From contig JBPOEZ010000004.1 in the NCBI GenBank assembly GCA_051252005.1, forward strand, positions 62,001 through 126,000: a DNA stretch of 64,000 nucleotides, given 5' to 3'. The position numbers were made by a program, and so were the translations under genes. The notes beneath the pieces are model-generated. The model worked only from the letters and a program-made list of their open reading frames with translations. It searched no databases and was not told where the DNA came from. This DNA is from JACOMS01 sp051252005 (lineage in GTDB: Bacteria; Pseudomonadota; Alphaproteobacteria; Caulobacterales; Maricaulaceae). The number at the start of each line of letters is the position of its first letter. The stretch's first letter is position 1. Shown piece by piece: positions 44,227-53,378 of this stretch.

Positions 44227-45591
44227 TCAGCTATTCGTTTGATCGTCATCTCTGCGCGCGGCGTCGATATCACGGAGCATTTTTTTGTGATAGGGTTTTG
44301 AAATTGGATAAAATACGATCAACATGGCGCCAATGAATATGAGGCCCGCAGGGATCAAAGTCATGATGCTTAATATCCCAGACAGGGTTTCTGGGCTTTG
44401 GGGAATGTTTGGGATATAACCTACCCAGCTCAACAATATGCCCAAAAACCCGACTCCGACACCAAGGGCTATTTTCTGCGAAAGTGTAATAAGGCCGAAC
44501 ACGATCGACTCACCGCGCACGCCCGTTTTCCATTCTCCAAATTCGACTGTGTCAGGCAGCATTGACCAAAACGTAAGAATGAAAGCACTGTAGCCGAGGC
44601 TTTGGACAATTATAATTACCAAAATTCCGTTCACGGTAGTGGGAGCAACAAAATAAAAGATGAGTAGGGAAGCTATGCTAATCATTGCGCCTGCAAGCCA
44701 GACAAAACGTTTGCTTGTTTTGTCTGTGATGACTGCCCAAAGTGGCACGCTTAATGTTATCATGCCGATGAATGCAGCGAGGACTTTACCAACTGTAGAA
44801 AGGTCTGCTCCGGCGGCATAAATCAAATAGTAGACAAGGGCCTTCGTCACGAGAGTGCCGCCGGACGAGGCTGCCATAACCGCTGCGAAAAGCAGTAGGA
44901 AAGCCCAGTTTTGCCGGAGCATTAAGCCTATCATCTTCAAGCTGGGCGAGGCCTCGTGTTTGGTTGGTTCTGCGTTTTCGCGGGTCGAAATAACGGTTGT
45001 CCAAAATATAAGCGTTGCAAGCACAGCGTACAATAAAGCGACCTTTAAAAACCCAACTTTAAGATCGCCTGCTCCGAAAGAATTTGCAAATTCTAATGTG
45101 AAACGGGCAACAAAAAGCCCTCCCAAAGTTGCACAAATCATTCGAATGGCACTTAGCTGATTTCGCTCCATTGAGTCAGATGTCAATCGCGCGGAAAGCG
45201 CGCTGTAGGGGATCGTGAGAGCTGTGTAAGCCGTTCGGAATAGGATCTGTGATGCCGCCACAGCGAAAACCAAGGAGCCCGCACCCAGCCAAGGCGTTGC
45301 AAACATAAGTACGAAGGACGCGCTAAGCGGCAATGCGCCAAACAGGAGGTAAGGACGGTAACGCCCCCAGCGAGTCCGTGTTCGGTCTGCAAGTAAACCC
45401 ATTAGCGGGTCTGTCACGCCGTCCCATATCATGCCGATCATGATAATTGTGCCAGCAGTAGCGGGCGAAATAGCCAGTACATCCGTGTAATAAAAGAGCA
45501 GATAAAGTGATAAGCTTGTCCAAAGTAAATTGAAGCCGATGTCGCCAACGCCGTAACCAATACGTGCCGGCAATGTCATTCGATTGCTCAT
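44227..45591 (-). CDS. MFS sugar symporter of the GPH family
   Basis: A 454-residue, 12-helix inner-membrane transporter. The opening ARIGYGVGDIGFNLLW and the cytosolic loop GLLADRTRTRWGRYRPYLL are typical of glycoside-pentoside-hexuronide:cation symporters (MelB/XynB type). Its start overlaps the GH3 stop by 4 bases, so the permease is coupled to the glycosidase and should import the released sugar or oligosaccharide. Confidence 0.92.
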   Translation of the reverse strand: MSNRMTLPARIGYGVGDIGFNLLWTSLSLYLLFYYTDVLAISPATAGTIIMIGMIWDGVTDPLMGLLADRTRTRWGRYRPYLLFGALPLSASFVLMFATPWLGAGSLVFAVAASQILFRTAYTALTIPYSALSARLTSDSMERNQLSAIRMICATLGGLFVARFTLEFANSFGAGDLKVGFLKVALLYAVLATLIFWTTVISTRENAEPTKHEASPSLKMIGLMLRQNWAFLLLFAAVMAASSGGTLVTKALVYYLIYAAGADLSTVGKVLAAFIGMITLSVPLWAVITDKTSKRFVWLAGAMISIASLLIFYFVAPTTVNGILVIIIVQSLGYSAFILTFWSMLPDTVEFGEWKTGVRGESIVFGLITLSQKIALGVGVGFLGILLSWVGYIPNIPQSPETLSGILSIMTLIPAGLIFIGAMLIVFYPISKPYHKKMLRDIDAARRDDDQTNS

Positions 45592-48086
45592 GATGTTAAA
45601 CTTATGGTTTTGGACAAAACAATGTCTGTGGCTGAATTTCCAATGAGGACCTCATAAGCGCCATCATCGCAGCGCCAACACCCTCCGTCTACATCCCAAT
45701 AGGCAAAAGCTCGTGATGGAAGGTCGAATTTTAGGGTTTCAGATGAATGCCCTGCGACCTTAAGTTTTTTAAAGGCTTTAAGTTCTTTTATTGGACGCGT
45801 GACGGCGGGCTCGAGGGGGCGAATGTAAAGCTGGGCAACAACAAAACCAGCGCGATTTGAATGATTGCGGACCGTAACGTTTAGTGAAACCGTAGAGCCG
45901 ACCTGAAAGCTATCTGGGCCAGCCAAACTTTGCAATTCTATGTCTGCATAACTTAACCCATGGCCAAATGAAACGAGGGGGTCCGGTGTCGCCTCAAGGT
46001 CATAGTGCCTGTAGCCCATGAATAGTTTTTCCTTATAGTCCATTTGTCCGTCAGTGCCGGGGTAGTGCGCGTATGCAGGATGGTCTTTCAGTTGTTTTGG
46101 AAAACTTATCGGGCTCCGTCCACTGGGGTCACTGATCCCTGTAATGACATCAAAAAGAGCATTGCCAAATTCTTGCCCAGGAAACCAAACCCACAATAGC
46201 GATTTTACTTTATCAAACCATGGCAAGTTCATCGGCGCCCCTGCATTCATGACGACGATTGTATTCGGGTTCGCGCTCAGTACGGCTTCTGCGAGTGCGT
46301 TTTGTTGTCCGGGCAAGTCCATTGTGGTGCGATCGGTGCCTTCTGATTCCCAATCGGCGTTTGATCCGAGGACTAATATTGTGTTTTCAGCATTCTTTGC
46401 GGCCGTAACTGCGCTCTGAATGAGATTGTTTTCGACAGGGGGCAGGGTGCCAAATCGAATGCCACCAATCATGGCATCGGAGGGACGAACATAGTCAATG
46501 CGAATAGCGTATGATTGGCCCGCTTCTAGTGCGAGAGTTCCGACTTTTTCAGCCGTTCCAAAGCCGAAAAAACTATCTCCAGAGTCTTGTTCTGTCCAGT
46601 TGTCGACGATTTCTTTGTCGTCGATATAGAGGCGGGCCAGACCGGCACTGGCTAAACCAAAACTATGCAGCCCGTTTTTCTCTGGGGTGTAACTAGCCAA
46701 CAGGCGAATGGAAATTGGATCGGCCGCCCCCGTTACCCCAATAGCGTCAAACAGAAATATTCGACTTCGTGTTTCGTGTGAAACGTCAGGGTCGCCGCTA
46801 AAGTCAAGCGTGTTATATCGAAGGCTAGTAAACCCGCCTAATTCACCATTTTTTGATTTTATTTTGTCAGTGTCGAAGGCTGGCAAGTATTTATGTGTTA
46901 GGCACCCCGGTTCAAATTTTATGTCGCTGTTGTAAAAGCCAGCCAAAAGTCCATCAAGGGCGTTGACTGTATAATGTGGCAGTAAGCTTGAACTGCCGCC
47001 GCCTTGTATTTGCGAAACTTTGGCATTGGGACCGATAACTGCAAGGGAGGTAACCTTTTCTTTTGCTAGGGGGAGCACCTCTCCATCGTTTTTGATTAAG
47101 ACCATACTTTCAGTAGCGGCTTGGCGTGCTAGTAATCTGTGTTCAGGCGTATCCACTGAATATTCTGTATAATCAGGTGTTTCATCAATGGCACCAACAC
47201 GGCTAGCAAGCCTTATGAGGCGGCCTACATGTTGATCAATGACATCGAGTGATACTTCGCCAGAATCAACGGCTTTTCGAAGGTTATCTCCCCAACTTCG
47301 CGGCGGACCGGGCATTTCTAGGTCAATACCGCCATTGGCATTTTCTACTGTTTCAAGGGCGGCTCCCCAATCGCTAACCAGAAGGCCATCGAAGTCCCAT
47401 TCTGTTCGCAAAACGCCATTTACAAGCTCATCGTGAGAACTAGCATATGTGCCGTTGACTTTGTTATAGGCTGACATCATTGTCCAAGCATTGCCTTTGG
47501 TGACAGCCATTTCAAAGGGGTATAAGTAGAGTTCTCGCAGTGAACGATCGTCTACATTCGAGCTGATTGTGTGGCGCTCAAATTCTGTGTCGTTTGCTAT
47601 ATAATGTTTTGGGCAGGCCGCAACGCCTTGTGATTGTACTCCGTGAATATAGGAAACTGCTAAGTCACCGGATAGAACGGGGTCCTCTGAAAAACACTCG
47701 AAGTTTCGTCCGCCAATTGGAGTGCGTTGTAAATTTATAGTCGGGCCCAGAAGGACCTGCGCGCCTTTTGTCTTTGCTTCTTCGCCGAGGGCTACGCCAA
47801 TATTTTTAATAAGGTCTGGATTCCATGTGGCAGCCATAGCCACGCCTACGGGGAAGCAAGCCGCGCTTGTTTTAGACCCGAATATCCCGCGTGCGCCATT
47901 GGGACCATCTGTCATCTTTAGCTTGGGAATTCCCACTCTCTCAATCGACGGTGTGGACCACATGTCCGCACCGCTCATCAAAGAGATTTTTTCGTCCAAG
48001 GTTAGCTGGCTCAGCAAGTCAGTGACTAGCTTAGTCAGGGATTGAGCTGACGTTAGAACGTTCTTCGTCTGTGATTTTCGGGTCAT
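45588..48086 (-). CDS. Glycoside hydrolase family 3 beta-glycosidase with PA14 domain
   Basis: An 832-residue enzyme. The GH3 N-terminal TIM barrel (about 30-300) has the nucleophile Asp in LLVSDWGAALE and the substrate motif KHYIANDTEFERH. The GH3 C-terminal domain (from about 330) is interrupted by a PA14-like insert (about 400-550), and a fibronectin III-like domain closes the protein (about 735-815). No signal peptide is apparent, so it may be cytosolic, acting after import. Relatives cleave beta-glucosides or xylosides. It is coupled to the symporter by a 4-base overlap. Confidence 0.93.
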   Translation of the reverse strand: MTRKSQTKNVLTSAQSLTKLVTDLLSQLTLDEKISLMSGADMWSTPSIERVGIPKLKMTDGPNGARGIFGSKTSAACFPVGVAMAATWNPDLIKNIGVALGEEAKTKGAQVLLGPTINLQRTPIGGRNFECFSEDPVLSGDLAVSYIHGVQSQGVAACPKHYIANDTEFERHTISSNVDDRSLRELYLYPFEMAVTKGNAWTMMSAYNKVNGTYASSHDELVNGVLRTEWDFDGLLVSDWGAALETVENANGGIDLEMPGPPRSWGDNLRKAVDSGEVSLDVIDQHVGRLIRLASRVGAIDETPDYTEYSVDTPEHRLLARQAATESMVLIKNDGEVLPLAKEKVTSLAVIGPNAKVSQIQGGGSSSLLPHYTVNALDGLLAGFYNSDIKFEPGCLTHKYLPAFDTDKIKSKNGELGGFTSLRYNTLDFSGDPDVSHETRSRIFLFDAIGVTGAADPISIRLLASYTPEKNGLHSFGLASAGLARLYIDDKEIVDNWTEQDSGDSFFGFGTAEKVGTLALEAGQSYAIRIDYVRPSDAMIGGIRFGTLPPVENNLIQSAVTAAKNAENTILVLGSNADWESEGTDRTTMDLPGQQNALAEAVLSANPNTIVVMNAGAPMNLPWFDKVKSLLWVWFPGQEFGNALFDVITGISDPSGRSPISFPKQLKDHPAYAHYPGTDGQMDYKEKLFMGYRHYDLEATPDPLVSFGHGLSYADIELQSLAGPDSFQVGSTVSLNVTVRNHSNRAGFVVAQLYIRPLEPAVTRPIKELKAFKKLKVAGHSSETLKFDLPSRAFAYWDVDGGCWRCDDGAYEVLIGNSATDIVLSKTISLTS

Positions 48087-48153
48087 TTCATCCTATAAAG
48101 TAGTCATGCGAGCTTGCTTGGCTATCTCATCGTGGGAGATTAGAAGATCAGTG

Positions 48154-48183
48154 AAAAAGGGCGATATCCGAGATATCACCCTT
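48154..48183 (-). terminator. Terminator after the TonB receptor gene
   Basis: AAGGG-C-GATATC / GATATC-A-CCCTT with a three-base loop (48157-48183), and five T residues on the minus strand (48158-48154). It begins 11 bases past the receptor stop. It separates the receptor transcript from the GH3 operon, though some read-through is possible. Confidence 0.85.
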
Positions 48184-48193
48184 ATTTTCTATT

Positions 48194-50524
48194 TTAGTAT
48201 GTCCAATCAAATTTGACGCCGATTGTTCGTTCGGATTCAAAAGTGCGGAATTGGGCGTAGCCGCCCGTGTCAAACGAAGCGCCAACAATAGCCTCAACGA
48301 ATTTCTCATCCGTGAGATTGCGGCCAAACACCATAAGAGAGGCTCTGTCGTCCATGAAAGAGAAACCCAATTGTGCGTCTAGCAAAAACCGAGAGTCAAG
48401 CTTTGTCGCGGGATCGTTTGTGTTGGAGGATATGGCGTCTGATCTGTACTGAACGCCAACTTGCGCGAAAGGCGTGACTGATCCGACTGTGGAGAAGTCA
48501 TACCGCGCCAAGCCATTTAGGATGAGGTCCGGAGACTGAGCAAGTCTACCGCCCTCTAGGTCTTGATAATTTGCGCCTACGGCCGCGCTGATACATTGAC
48601 CCGGACCAATGGGTTGTAGTGCATAACACGGAGCTTTGTCGAATTCAGAAAATCTAGCATGCGTGTAAGCGAACGATGTACTCAGCGTTAGATCATCGAC
48701 AGGAACGAACGTTATGTCGCCTTCAATACCATATGTTTCGGCTACGCCGGCATTCGTAACTGAAAAGCTAGGGAGCCCGCTTGGCCCAGGAACCAGAGCT
48801 TGAGCTTGAAAGTCACTTATCTCCATGAAGAAGCCAGTCAAATTGGCGGTGATGCGGCCATCAGATGACTTTGAGCGAACACCTAATTCAAACTGGAGAG
48901 GGATTTCTGGATTTACGATCGGGAGCTCTGTTCCGCCAATTGTGGTGGCGTTGGCTGTGAGCCCTGTCACTAAACCTGCAGACTTATAGCCTTTTGATAC
49001 TGTCCCGAAAACATTCACGTTATCATTGAGGAAATATTGGAGGCCTGCGCGCCAGACGACGGCTGTGTCTTCAACGTCGCCAACGAGGGGGGCAGCCGTT
49101 ATGTTTTGCCCCGCAAAGGGTCCAACCGAGCCAGCCGCAATCGTACGGGATTGCGTCGTGCTAATGTCGGAGCGTAGCAATCTCAGACCGCCTAATAGTA
49201 AGAGCTTGTCTGTGAGCTTGTACTCGCCTTGGCCAAAGACAGCCATGTTGGTTTCTTGGAAGTTGGCTTTCAAGTCCGTGCCAAGCGTGAGGCCGTTCGG
49301 AAGAGCGCCAAGTAAGTTCAGTCCTGCCGTGCCGGCTTGGATACTGTTTTGATCAATGTTTTGTGTGAAGTAAAACGCACCAAGAGAATATGTGAGCCGT
49401 TCTCCTCCTGGAGAAATCAAACGAAACTCTTGGCTGAACTGGTCTTGCTGTAAATCACCGCTATTTTGTGACAAGAAAGGGAGGTTGATCAGGTCAGCGT
49501 CGTTATTATCAAGACTGTTCCATTCACGATATGAGGTCAAAGATACGAGGTCGAAATAGCCGAGATCTATATTTGTTTCAGCATACCCTCCGTAAATCTC
49601 AGATTCTTCTGTAAATAACTGGTCTGAACCAATGTCATAATTGTCTGGGCCTGCAACTATGCCTAAGCCTGCCGAAACACCGCCAATTATCGCAGGGCCA
49701 AATCCAAGTAAGCCTGCTCCCGCCCCGCCGGAAGACGGGGATCTCAGTGTAAATGCGCCTGAGTTCTGATCTCGCTTAGAATAGTCAGCGCCCAACATAA
49801 TGTCGACTGTATCACTGACATCAAAGGCTAGTTTGCCGCGAATGCCAAATTCGTGTTTATTGTTAAGAGTTGTCTGTGTGGCGGCGGGGTTGACGTTGTT
49901 AATGTATCCATCACGTTCGTTAAAATATCCGGAAATCCGTCCCGTAACGCCGTTAGCAATAGGGCCTGAAATGCCGCCTGATAAATTCACTTCGTCAAAA
50001 GAGCCATAAGAGGCGCTCAGGTTCGCAGAAAACTCGTCAGTAGGTTTTTTTGTGACAATAGAGATAACACCCGCAGAAGCATTTTTCCCAAACAGGGTGC
50101 CTTGCGGTCCGCGAAGGACTTCGACGCGCTCTACGTCAGAGAAGTCGAAAATACCTGCACCTTCTCGTCCGGCGACAACGCCGTCGATTACAATCGCGAC
50201 ACTGCCTTCTACCCCAGTGTTAAATAGGCTAGTGCCAATGCCCCGAATGGTCGAGGCTGACTGCCGTGAATTCACGCCTGCGGAAAAAGAAAGGCCCGGC
50301 GCTACGTATTGGAGCTGTTCGAAGCTATCGATACTGCGAGTCTTTAGGACTTCACCAGAAATGGCGACTAAAGAGACAGGTACATCTTGAAAGCTTTGTT
50401 CGCGCTTTTGGGCTGTAACTATGATTTCGTCGATTTCGCCTGATTGTTGTTGCGCAAAAGCAAAGCTTGGCATTGCTGCGAGTAAAACGCTTACGGCAAT
50501 AGTGCACTTAAGTTTGGATGTCAT
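48194..50524 (-). CDS. TonB-dependent outer-membrane receptor
   Basis: A 776-residue receptor. A signal peptide (about 1-25, ending AFAQQ), a TonB-box-like segment (EIDEIIVTAQKREQ), a plug domain (about 45-155, containing VEVLRGPQGTLFGKNASAG) and a 22-strand barrel ending in an aromatic residue (GVKFDWTY) are visible. The family imports substrates with TonB energy. Its place among sugar-degrading enzymes points to an oligosaccharide rather than iron. It is divergent from a TetR regulator, with an inverted repeat between them. Confidence 0.93.
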   Translation of the reverse strand: MTSKLKCTIAVSVLLAAMPSFAFAQQQSGEIDEIIVTAQKREQSFQDVPVSLVAISGEVLKTRSIDSFEQLQYVAPGLSFSAGVNSRQSASTIRGIGTSLFNTGVEGSVAIVIDGVVAGREGAGIFDFSDVERVEVLRGPQGTLFGKNASAGVISIVTKKPTDEFSANLSASYGSFDEVNLSGGISGPIANGVTGRISGYFNERDGYINNVNPAATQTTLNNKHEFGIRGKLAFDVSDTVDIMLGADYSKRDQNSGAFTLRSPSSGGAGAGLLGFGPAIIGGVSAGLGIVAGPDNYDIGSDQLFTEESEIYGGYAETNIDLGYFDLVSLTSYREWNSLDNNDADLINLPFLSQNSGDLQQDQFSQEFRLISPGGERLTYSLGAFYFTQNIDQNSIQAGTAGLNLLGALPNGLTLGTDLKANFQETNMAVFGQGEYKLTDKLLLLGGLRLLRSDISTTQSRTIAAGSVGPFAGQNITAAPLVGDVEDTAVVWRAGLQYFLNDNVNVFGTVSKGYKSAGLVTGLTANATTIGGTELPIVNPEIPLQFELGVRSKSSDGRITANLTGFFMEISDFQAQALVPGPSGLPSFSVTNAGVAETYGIEGDITFVPVDDLTLSTSFAYTHARFSEFDKAPCYALQPIGPGQCISAAVGANYQDLEGGRLAQSPDLILNGLARYDFSTVGSVTPFAQVGVQYRSDAISSNTNDPATKLDSRFLLDAQLGFSFMDDRASLMVFGRNLTDEKFVEAIVGASFDTGGYAQFRTFESERTIGVKFDWTY

Positions 50525-50580
50525 TTTTTCCCCTTTTAGCCAGCATTTATTGCGGCTGTTAAATATTTTATATCACAAAA

Positions 50581-50607
50581 AATATTTTTTGCAAAATAAA
50601 AAATATT
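50581..50607. promoter_or_regulatory. AT-rich inverted repeat, candidate TetR operator
   Basis: Perfect 10-bp arms AATATTTTTT (50581-50590) and AAAAAATATT (50598-50607) around GCAAAAT. It lies in the divergent interval, 57 bases from the receptor start and 53 bases from the regulator start. A two-fold symmetric site in this position is what a TetR dimer would use, but the low complexity means chance symmetry is possible. Confidence 0.5.
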
Positions 50608-50659
50608 AGCTAAATACATGATGTAAGAGTATTAGGGCCAGCAATGCGAGGGGGGAGTA

Positions 50660-51298
50660 ATGGTAAAAACTAACGGCGATTCATATGAGGGTGGCGTAAG
50701 GCCAGCGCCCAAGGGTTCCAAGAAAAGTCAGAAAACGCGCCAGATCATTTTGGACGCGGCTATTCGAGCAATGGCGAAATGGGGGTATCAGGGGGCAACG
50801 CTGTCTGTTATTGCTAATGAAGCGGGTCTCTCGCAGGGGCCTCGGCAGTACTACTTTCCAACTAAGATTGATCTGATGATCGCGGTGCGCCGCGAGATTT
50901 TTGACCGTGCTAGTCATGCCATCGAAGAATTGAAGTTGCATGAAAAAGAGGCTAAAATGGCTCTCGCGCTATTTTTGGATGAGGAAATCAAACGAAGTAA
51001 GAGTGATGAATACATCGTCGATTTAGAATTAAAGATCGCTATTAGGGGCGATGACGAACTTAAGACGCATCTAGCTCCCCTTATAAAGGCCTCTGAGATA
51101 CTCATTGATAAGTGGTGGGTTGAGCTTTTCGCCTCGACTGGCTTGTCGAACGAAGAGTTATTAGCCGCAAGGTTCGTTTCCACATGTCTGCTACGGGGGC
51201 TCGCCATTGAGAGAATCTCTTGCAACGATGAATTGGCGATTGGTTTAATGGAGCGGCAGCTGATCGACACCGTCTATGGCTTAATATTTAGATCTTAA
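50660..51298 (+). CDS. TetR/AcrR-family transcriptional regulator
   Basis: A 212-residue repressor-type regulator. The N-terminal helix-turn-helix reads IRAMAKWGYQGATLSVIA then EAGLSQGPRQYYFPTKIDL, in the usual TetR position (about 25-75). The remaining helices form the ligand-binding domain. A strong AGGGGGGAG site lies just upstream of the ATG. Divergent placement from the TonB receptor and the palindrome between them suggest that it controls the sugar locus and itself. Confidence 0.9.
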   Translation: MVKTNGDSYEGGVRPAPKGSKKSQKTRQIILDAAIRAMAKWGYQGATLSVIANEAGLSQGPRQYYFPTKIDLMIAVRREIFDRASHAIEELKLHEKEAKMALALFLDEEIKRSKSDEYIVDLELKIAIRGDDELKTHLAPLIKASEILIDKWWVELFASTGLSNEELLAARFVSTCLLRGLAIERISCNDELAIGLMERQLIDTVYGLIFRS

Positions 51299-51348
51299 AA
51301 GGGATATGACACCTTTCGTCTCTGTAAGACTAGGGCGTTAACCGTGGC

Positions 51349-52497
51349 TTATCTTGTAAGGACATTAGTTAGGCTTTCGCATACATACTCGACTTGAGAA
51401 AGGGTCATGTCAGCCCATAAGGGGAGGCGTATGATGCGCGTTGAAAGATCTTCTGTTACGGGCAGTTCTGTGCTTCTTTTGGTGAACTTCCCCCCGGCTG
51501 GGGACTTACCGAGTGGGACATAGTGGAAAACAGCCTGTACGCCTTTTTCTTTGAGCGCAGTCAGAACCTGAGCGCGGTCTACATCGCGCGCTAAGATGAC
51601 ATAATACATGTGAGCATTATGCTGACAGCTTACCGGAATAACCGGCCTCCTGAGGTGGCCACTCTTTTCGAGGGGCTTTAACGCCTCATGATAATGCTTC
51701 CACAGGACGAGCCTTTGATCGGTGATAGAACGTGCCGTCTCGAATTGAGAGTGAAGGAAAGCAGCCGCGAGTTCGCCAAGAGTGAATGACGAGCCGATAT
51801 CTTGCCATGTATATCTATCAACATGGCCACGGGAAAATTCCCGCCTGTCCGTACCTTTTTCATGTATGATTTCTGCTCGGTGAATGAAGCGCTCTTTATT
51901 TATAAGCAGCGCCCCGCCTTCACCGCAGGTCACGTTTTTCGTTTCATGAAAACTAAAGGTGCCAAAATCTCCCATACTGCCAAGGGGGCGCCCTTTATAC
52001 GTCGCCATGATGCCTTGGGCCGCATCTTCAACAACAGAAAGGCTGTGCTTGTTTGCAATAGATAGAATTGGGTCCATCTCGCAGGCAACGCCGGCATAAT
52101 GTACGGGCCAAATAGAGCGCGTTCGCGGCGTGATCAGCGCTTCGATTTTCGTCTCGTCTATGTTGAGGGTGTCTGTTCGAATATCGGCGAAAACGGGCAC
52201 GCCGCCGCGCAGAACGACGGCATTGGCCGTTGAGACAAAAGTGTAGGCGGGCATGATCACTTCATCGCCAGGTGCAATATCTAAAAGCAGCGCTGTCATT
52301 TCAAGAGCGCCTGTACAAGAATGGGTTAAAAGCGCCCGTTTTGCCTGTGTTTGCGTCTCTAGCCAAACTTCACAGAGCTTTGAAAAGTGACCGTTTCCAG
52401 AGAGCCGCCCTTTGGAGTAGGCCTGCTTGATATTATCGAGTTCGCGCCCATTAAGGTGCGCTCTATTAAAAGGGATAGGCGCAGGGCGGCGATTCAT
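51349..52497 (-). CDS. DegT/DnrJ/EryC1/StrS aminotransferase, WecE/RffA-like
   Basis: A 382-residue PLP sugar aminotransferase. The N-terminal PFNRAHLNGREL, VIMPAYTFVSTANAVV and the PLP Lys in FHETKNVTCGEGG match WecE (RffA), which makes dTDP-4-amino-4,6-dideoxygalactose. HYVPLGKSPAG near the C-terminus also fits. I start at the ATG at 52497, which overlaps the methyltransferase stop (ATGA); the open frame continues to 52599 with unrelated residues. It is the last gene of the five-gene glycan operon, whose first gene is the matching RffC-like acetyltransferase. Confidence 0.9.
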   Translation of the reverse strand: MNRRPAPIPFNRAHLNGRELDNIKQAYSKGRLSGNGHFSKLCEVWLETQTQAKRALLTHSCTGALEMTALLLDIAPGDEVIMPAYTFVSTANAVVLRGGVPVFADIRTDTLNIDETKIEALITPRTRSIWPVHYAGVACEMDPILSIANKHSLSVVEDAAQGIMATYKGRPLGSMGDFGTFSFHETKNVTCGEGGALLINKERFIHRAEIIHEKGTDRREFSRGHVDRYTWQDIGSSFTLGELAAAFLHSQFETARSITDQRLVLWKHYHEALKPLEKSGHLRRPVIPVSCQHNAHMYYVILARDVDRAQVLTALKEKGVQAVFHYVPLGKSPAGGKFTKRSTELPVTEDLSTRIIRLPLWADMTLSQVEYVCESLTNVLTR

Positions 52498-53378
52498 GTG
52501 ATTGGTTTTTTTAGAGTAATGATCATCGGGCTTGTGCATGATGCCGGCATAATACGCAATAAAGCGATAAAAGGTGACCGCGCAATGGCTGCAGCGCATT
52601 TGGCGGCAAAACCTTTGTGGCGCATTGAAAATACTGTGTCTGTTAGTAACCTTTCAAAAAAGTCTGCCATGACGCCTTTTTTTAAGCTCCGTTCCAGTCC
52701 GTGTTTGACCGCTAGTTTTTTGATTTGATGGCTGCGGATGAAGTTTAGGCTTGCCCAAAGGCTCGGCGCTTTGCTTATGTGACTTTTATATACAAAAGCC
52801 GTTAATCTAGGCGACCAAAAGAGTATAGGGATGAAAAAATGGGGATCATATGGGAATGAGTAGTTTGGACATAAGTGTACCATAGAGCCGCCGGGTTTTA
52901 AGACCGCTGTCATGGCAGAAAATGTACGGTCTACATCGGGTACATGTTCAAGAACATGGACGGAGAATATAAAATCGTAAAGCCCGTGACTGTCCTCAGA
53001 TAAGTCTTCCGCGGCTATGCTTTTAGGGGAAAAACCATTACGTTCTCCGGCAGCAGACTTTACGAACTCTGAGAGAGTGCTCATGATGTCAAATCCGTCT
53101 CCAACGGGCTCGATGCCTTGAATGTCAATGCCATTTTGCGCCAAGAAAATACCGAGAGCGCCAATGCCAGAGCCGATTTCTAGAATACGTATGCCAGGTT
53201 TCAAGTGCGGTGAAATCAACTCCAGCCCAACTGCGACTTCGCCTAAATAGGTGCGGAGAAGGGTCTTTTCGTGCGCGCTCAATGCACCAGAAACGTCACA
53301 GGCGCCGTTTAAGACCTTTATAAAGGCAGGTAAGCGTAAACGGAGCTTCTCTTGGATGTTTTCATCGGCTTGGGTCAT
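52494..53378 (-). CDS. Class I SAM-dependent methyltransferase
   Basis: A 294-residue methyltransferase with the SAM-binding motif I ILEIGSGIGALG near residue 85 and FIFSVHVLEHVPDVD as the later motif. The C-terminal hydrophobic patches (about 190-215 and 270-290) may associate with the membrane. It overlaps both neighbours by 4 bases within the glycan operon, so a sugar or carrier-linked glycan is a plausible acceptor. The substrate is unknown. Confidence 0.82.
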   Translation of the reverse strand: MTQADENIQEKLRLRLPAFIKVLNGACDVSGALSAHEKTLLRTYLGEVAVGLELISPHLKPGIRILEIGSGIGALGIFLAQNGIDIQGIEPVGDGFDIMSTLSEFVKSAAGERNGFSPKSIAAEDLSEDSHGLYDFIFSVHVLEHVPDVDRTFSAMTAVLKPGGSMVHLCPNYSFPYDPHFFIPILFWSPRLTAFVYKSHISKAPSLWASLNFIRSHQIKKLAVKHGLERSLKKGVMADFFERLLTDTVFSMRHKGFAAKCAAAIARSPFIALLRIMPASCTSPMIITLKKPIT

